DNA of 64,000 bases from Sclerodactyla briareus. Its lineage: Eukaryota; Echinodermata; Holothuroidea; Dendrochirotida; Sclerodactylidae. The stretch lies in the NCBI GenBank assembly GCA_026419785.1, contig JAODTK010003421.1, positions 1 to 64,000 of the forward strand, written 5' to 3'. The translations under genes and the position numbers were made by a program. Below, piece after piece: positions 58,181 through 64,000 of this stretch (positions within the stretch are counted from its first letter, which is position 1; each line of letters begins with the position of its first letter). The notes below the pieces were generated by a model. The model was not told the origin of the DNA. It saw only the letters and a list, made by a program, of their open reading frames with translations, and searched no databases.

Positions 58181-58559
58181 GACTGTGTGCCCCCTCCAGA
58201 ACCACATATGTCCCCTTGAGTTGTTATTTCTTTTAAAAATTGTTTTTCAGACATGCTGAGGTAGTAGAAAACCTTGGATAATAATTATCCGACGTTGTCA
58301 AATATCTGGTTCTGTTTAGAACTTATTTGTTAATGTAACTTCGGTTGTATGTGTGCTAATATCATTTGGGTTGGGAATCCAATTTTACTGAATGATCATT
58401 GTTATTTTAGAGATTCCTGAATGAGATGTATAATGTATGTATGATTATTCCATAGATATTTATGCAATTATCCCCACGTTGAGTCTGTGCTGACTGTACG
58501 CATTAGGTTCAACGATATTTCAACCTTCAGTGACAGTACTAGTCCAACACCTTTTTAAT
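58181..58559. other. Non-coding AT-rich stretch
   Basis: Nothing recognised. Confidence 0.45.
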
Positions 58560-59020
58560 TCCTTACAAAGGCAGAGAATCTATGCAGTCATGATGTATGG
58601 TGTGTGTGTGTATGTGACGCTGGCTTGTGAACATGATAACTCGACTCCACCTGAATGGATGAAGCTCATACTTGGTATGTGTGTTACCCCATGATGAGTA
58701 CATAAATTCTATTGTTGGGGTCAGTCAGAGGTCATCTGAGGTCACCAGGGAGCAAGTGGAAAAAACATGGTAAACGCGGATAAGTCTAGAATGGTTGGTT
58801 AAGATCAAGTGAAACTTTGGTGTAGAGCTTTCTTATGGGGAGTACAGGAACCCGATTGTTTTTGGTTCAGGTAGGGGGTGAATTTTGGTCAGAAATAGGA
58901 AAGTTGTGAAAAAGTCCATTTGGCCCAATTTTGGCTTGTAAACACGATTAACTCGTCCAAACTTGATTGATGAAGCTCATTACTTGATATGTGTGTTCTG
59001 CATGATGAGTACATGAACCT
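58560..59020 (+). repeat. GT-repeat family, plus copy with GT head
   Basis: Starts ttccttacaaaggcagag and aatctatgcagtcatgatg, short GT tract, gtgacgctggcttgtgaaca. Units follow: aactcgactccacctgaatg, gatgaagctcatacttgg, tatgtgtgttaccccatgat, gagtacat and attgttggggtcag, with a second unit near 58945-59020. This is the cleanest copy for defining the family. Confidence 0.75.
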
Positions 59021-59261
59021 ATCAATAAAAAGTTAGACAAATCACACAAAAAACAACAACAAGGCGATCGCCCCCAGTGTCTCGCCGTTGCGAGCTCAGT
59101 GTGTTTCTTATCGATTATTGTCACCACTGCTAATCATTATAAGTCATTCCATATGTTGTTTAAGGATTGGTATTAGCATTTAACAGGGACAGCCTACTAA
59201 TCAGTGACCAATTTCAAATTCATATGGCCTGATCTTGCCATGTCTACTAACGGAGCATACG
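59021..59261. other. Non-coding stretch
   Basis: Nothing recognised. Confidence 0.45.
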
Positions 59262-60130
59262 TTTTGTGCATATGTGACTAAAACGTGAGAATTATGCAAT
59301 GGACCCACAACATTCAAATTCAATTTGACCCATTTTCTCACTCTTCTCAGTTTTTGACTTGAGACGATGTTAAAATTTTTGGTGACTAAAGGTAGACATA
59401 CCAGCAAGCTTTATGAAAAATGGTACTTGGAATAAATTTGGAATACAGCCATGCAAAATAGACACAGTGAATGACCTCCAGGACATTCAGTCTATGATAA
59501 AAAATGTTGGAGAGTGGAGGGTAAGCCATATTTACCAAGGTCCATGAAAAAGGATCATAAATTATGCAAAGTAGCACGTGAATGACCTCCAGTGACCCTG
59601 AACCACGATAAAAAAAATTGGACTCGAGGTAAACCAGACCCACCGGGTTTTCAGGAAATTATAATCCAAGCAACTTCAAGAATTTGCAGAAATTATGCAA
59701 ATTAGATAATTGAATGACCTCCATGACCCGAGAATCTTCGTTAAAAGTTTTTGAGACTGGAGGGAGACCATATTCACCGAGTTTCATGAAAATCCGACAA
59801 CCCCACCACTTATCAACTTTTCATAAATTATGCAATTGATGACTCACTAGAATATTTTACGCTGAAAATCTAATCAGTTCATCTACCCTTATATTCTATG
59901 TGCCAAACCAAGTCACCTAGCACCTCGTTTCATCCGTAATTTTGCTAACGAGCCTAAAACAATAAATTACAAAAATAGGCCTTATGACCTCACTTAATTA
60001 TGACTTTTTTGTGCCCAAAATCTAATCATCTCATGTTCACCCAACCCCGATATACATACAAAATTTCATCAAAATTCTTATCTACGTTTCGGAGAATCCG
60101 GCTAACGAGGAAGTGGGACACACATACACA
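59262..60130 (+). repeat. Tandem repeat with aattatgcaaattag and gaatgacctcca words, ~115-135 bp unit
   Basis: Diverged units contain, in order, aattatgcaaa, a gtgaatgacctcca word (59472, 59580 and 59713), a gataaaaaatgttgga-like word, taaaccatattcaccg-like and tttcatgaaaatcc-like words. At least four units are clear between 59400 and 59830. Weaker units extend left to 59262 and right to about 60130 (acaaaatttcatcaaaattc). Confidence 0.7.
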
Positions 60131-63100
60131 CACTTTATCGAGTATAAAAAAAAACTGTTCAATGCAAATGGATGTCAGGACTTATATTTCGTTCAAGCAA
60201 ATGTCTAATTTTCGCTTGAATCCATAATGGGTAAGCATCTTTATTTAGTTAATTCCAAAGATGATCGAAAACATTACAAATTCGAGGTTATCCACGATCG
60301 TTCTAAATGATAGTTCTGATCAGATCAGATTGTTTTCTTGAGTAGGAAGAGATACTTGTGAAGTAGATAGTATTTTCCGGGTACATTCGCAGTTAATGCT
60401 TATGTAACAGATGTTGACCCATGGGTTTGGCGCATGCCGTAACCGTTGACCGCCGGATCATTCATAGTACAACAGTGGCCCAGAATATAACTTATTGCGA
60501 ATATGTTTTAGTTTCATGATTTTATTTTGTACATTCAAGATGTTAACTGGCCTATAAGGAACATTTTCGCACGAAAATTTTTGTAAGTGTTTAAAGCGAT
60601 TCCACTTTTAACATTTTAGATGTCTAGAGATTCATATGATTGGAATGATCAATATATCAGTAAAGAACAAAGAATCACCAACACCACATTATCGTGGCCG
60701 TATCTGAGCCTATGCAGGATAATATTCTAAAATACACATATGTATAAACATTCAATCATGTTGTGTTAACAAACAAAACACGATTAGTAGAGTGTGGTAG
60801 CTCACCATTTATATAGTTCAGCGTCGAACTTGGGTCGACTTGAGCCAGTCAACGTATATAGCACCTTTGAGCAAGGTAGTGTAATCGAGCGGAAAAAATG
60901 GCAGAGCGGTATCACTGGACGTTTTGCAAACATCATTCCCAGTTCGATTTCCCCATTCACAGGGGAGACTGACAGGGGCTGTACGTCAGTTGTGGTGGGC
61001 AGATCTGTCTTCACTCATGGTTCAGTTGCCATGAAATGGATTTGTGGGGTTTTGGGTTCGTTTCGTCAGTCGATCAGCAGCCACGTGGACCTAATCTTCC
61101 ATCATTTCTGTAGCTTCTAAGAACTTTGTCAAATACTGGAGTTCACTAATCGTCTTTTCCGACATAGACGTAAAATGAACGGTCCGGATCATGTTAGATG
61201 TAATCCCTGCCTCAGATGGAAGTGCCGTTCCAGTTTTTCGCCGACAACAGGATCTTCTGCAATCCCTTTTTTGTAACTCGGTAATGTGACTGCATACACA
61301 CAGGTTTAATCGCGGAATTGAGTAAAAGCTGAGAATCGCCCGCCCGAATGACATGGATTGGATTAGGAGTCCAGAAAGTCCGCACGCATGAACAAACAGC
61401 TATTGGTAGATTACAGAGCAAAGAAGGATAACAAGAAACATCAGATTCCTACCGATTCTTAGTAACTCCTTCTTCTTATCCTAGTTAGCCGACACTCGCG
61501 CGTGCCTTCGGCTGACATCTTGCGCCGAACGTTATCCACGGAATTGCGCCTCATCCTGCAGGCGTGCACCGAAGGAGGAGGTTGCAACCTCTTACGATTA
61601 TAGTATGCAGTCTACTGTCAGTGAACATTGAGCAGATGAGTGCCCAGTGTGTCTTTCGCACCACTCTCAACATCCAGCGTGGCAGCAAAGCTGGTTGCTC
61701 CGTATTTGATATTAGTGCGCAGTCTAGTATCCAGGAGGTGCGATGTTGCAAGGGATTGTCGGTATTGCCCGGGCGCTCATCACTAGGCGTCGCAGAGAAA
61801 TTTATGGTTGGTAGATCTTCGAGATTGTGTGCAGTCTGTTCGTCAGGAGACACTATTGTGGGGGACTGGCTGATGTGTTTTCGGTCCTCCAGTATGCATA
61901 GCGTAACCTTATCGAATTACTTTTCAGCCTGAAGAGAATCTTCCGTTCATCACTACCAGTATGATCAGAGGAACCACAAAGCCAAGATAACTTGACAAAC
62001 TCCAATCAACACATTCGATTATTACGTGCCTTCCAAACTGATATATTCCTCGGGGGGCAAAAAGATGGCGAATGCAACTTATTAGTGCGACGTATTTAGA
62101 TTATTGCGGGTAAAATCGCAATAATAAACCAACGTGATAATCAGACCCTTATCGTCCGCGGTTACTCTTCGAAATGTGGATTTAATGGGATCGCCACAAC
62201 TGGAGACGTCGGTAAGTCAGCAATACCACGATAAGACTGAAAACACTATCGGAAACCTAATCGCCAAGTCAGTGACCAAGATTGCGTGTTTGAAAGCTCT
62301 CCTTGTAACAGACCTAAACAATCTAGCGGCACAGTAACATCACGCGTTATCAAGTCGGCCGATCGCGGGAGACTCAATAATCTGTTGAATGGAACTTTCT
62401 AACAGTCTGGTTGTAATAGAGACAATAACAACAAACCTCCACATAACTATGATAAGGCGGTTGGTATTAAAGTGAGACGTACCCGTAAAAATTGTTATTA
62501 TTCTGAGGTATGCTGCCCGCATACTCCTCGGAGTCACTAGCGTTGAGACGATTCATATCCATATCAGTCGTATAATTTCACCTGGTATGTTCGATTCGTG
62601 GTAATAAGTTATTGTTTATAGTTTATATATCCAACTCTTGAATCATATAGCAATCTTAGGTCTTCTTCTGTGGTTCCCAAAATAAATATAATTCATTTCA
62701 ATAAATTTGATGTAAACCAAAAAACAGAATGTATCCTGTCCTCTTCTTCCTCAATACACATGACACAGGTGATGTTGTGCTATTCGTCCGATTTAGTCAA
62801 AACACAGATTATAGTAATTATGCTCTCAAAATAGTCTCTATCTCCAAGAGTGATTGTTCCTTAATGCACCCACGAATACAAAACTGCAACGATTACATTA
62901 TCATCATTGCCATACTGTCGTGTCCGGCATTGTTTATGCATCCGTGAGCCGCCGTGGTTACAATATTAAGCCGCTATTGACTGCCCCAGTATCAACACTC
63001 TCTGAAACGAATTTCCGGTAGCGGGGAAGTTTAGAAGTGGCGAAATAGACTACTCATGCACCAAAAGGGACCAGAGATTGAAACTGGTGGACACTTATTA

Positions 63101-63659
63101 CTGGAAACGCTCTATAGCACGTCAATCAATAAACTCATTAGACTGTCGGTGATACTCTATATACTCTAATTGACTTTTGTTTGATCGGCGATGGGCAATG
63201 ATAGGTACTCGACTGACGATAATTATCTAAATCCTAATTTATATGCAAAACGATTTGATTACTTTGACGTTAGCACCGCTGAAAGTATGTCACACGGCAC
63301 CTCTATGGAATGTTTTTTGTTCAGGACACCGAGTAAGCTTTCATAGCTTTGAGTTCAATTCAAAGGGCGCAATCGATTATCATTAGGGAGCTATGAATGT
63401 ACCTTTCGCCACTAACAGATTTGGGTACACCGGCATGCAATAAGTGCACAGATATAGTCCGAGGGCGAGGCGTCGATTACGCAGACGATTTGAACAAAAA
63501 ATGAGACCTTCATTGCTATTCGTTGGCTGGTTTTCAGCCTTTTTGGCTGGGGAGCAAATGTAAGATATAGAAGGTATTCCCTACATGTGTAACAGTTTTC
63601 CAGGCCGTTGTGACTTTCCATTAGAAACACTCAATTTAGCCCAAGTGTGTATCTTCATA
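60131..63659. other. Mostly non-coding stretch; one ambiguous frame
   Basis: 61551-61910 is open on both strands (122 codons plus from 61564; about 120 codons minus). The minus reading contains SPDEQTAHNLEDLPTINFS and looks less repetitive, but no domain is recognised, and simultaneous opening on both strands lowers its value. 60880-61220 has the weak similarity to 48240-48630. Otherwise nothing is recognised. Confidence 0.4.
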
Positions 63660-63736
63660 CCAACACACTCAACACACATACATATAATCATACATACATA
63701 CATACAGACATACATACATACATACAATACGTACAT
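63660..63736. repeat. (CATA)n microsatellite, imperfect
   Basis: Tetranucleotide cata over about 75 bases. The H/T/Y-rich frames on both strands are artefacts. Confidence 0.9.
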
Positions 63737-63804
63737 CATGCCATACATATTTCCGAACAATTTATGCATATTTCCTCCACAGTACACATGAACTCATTAT
63801 TACA

Positions 63805-63930
63805 AGCGGATCAGGGGCGCCGCCGATTTTACGCATGGGGGGGGGGGGGGGGCCAGATTGGGGCATGGATGTCTGACATGGGGGAGGGATCTAGGGGAGT
63901 GGGTGCCCCCTCCCCTTGGATCAGTCATTA
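63805..63930. repeat. G-run repeat
   Basis: ggatcaggggcgccgccgat leads into a G-run (63837-63852), followed by G-rich sequence and gtgccccctcccctt. It is similar in layout to the G-run repeats at 53725 and 55545. Confidence 0.5.
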
Positions 63931-64000
63931 ATTACTTGCTTCCATGCAAAATGGTGCCACATTTGCTACACTTGTGTATTGTATCTACGTCAACGATTTT

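Noticed and set aside
57892..58219. Overlapping plus-strand frames of 61-87 codons
   Set aside because: They are frames through the ~103 bp direct repeat pair.

Overview
This window reads as intergenic or intronic DNA from an animal (metazoan) nuclear genome, most likely a marine invertebrate. There is no bacterial gene density, operon structure or ribosome-binding signal, and no open frame exceeds 188 codons. Most of what can be recognised is decayed transposable elements: CR1/L2-like LINEs with ATT-type tails, a tRNA-derived SINE, a DIRS-like tyrosine-recombinase retrotransposon, TIR elements and MITEs. The rest is microsatellites, minisatellites and local duplications. I cannot name the species; the mix of elements would fit an echinoderm, hemichordate, amphioxus or cnidarian, but that is inference. 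I saw no complete host gene, no rRNA or tRNA gene and no CRISPR array. Only two stretches look even weakly like host exons (44550-44870 minus and about 61551-61910).

Layout: 3225-3741 holds the 3' end of a LINE (minus). 7850-11150 is a 1.65 kb sequence present twice in tandem. 11760-14650 is a long LINE relic with endonuclease and reverse transcriptase traces and an (ATT)n tail. 17.5-20.7 kb, 24.25-25.16 kb and 58.56-59.02 kb carry one dispersed repeat family with an internal (GT)n tract, in both orientations. 21.4-22.7 kb is a CR1-like LINE. 25.4-32.5 kb holds small tandem duplications, minisatellites and two hairpin MITEs. 33.84-36.60 kb (minus) is a DIRS-like retrotransposon relic with gag-like, RT, RNase H-end and tyrosine recombinase pieces in the canonical order. 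36.93-38.31 kb and 46.72-47.87 kb are two copies, in opposite orientation, of one non-autonomous TIR transposon that appears to use TTAA targets. 40.5-41.4 kb is another LINE. 50.09-50.39 kb is a SINE. 51.88-52.61 kb is a ~110 bp minisatellite that produces the longest open frame of the window. 59.26-60.13 kb is another tandem repeat.

Nothing here forms a working pathway. The recognisable proteins are element-encoded, and all are broken by stops and frameshifts every few tens of codons. The two 1.65 kb copies also differ by many one- and two-base indels, so part of the breakage could come from uncorrected long reads. All similarities were judged by reading the sequence; no database search was possible.
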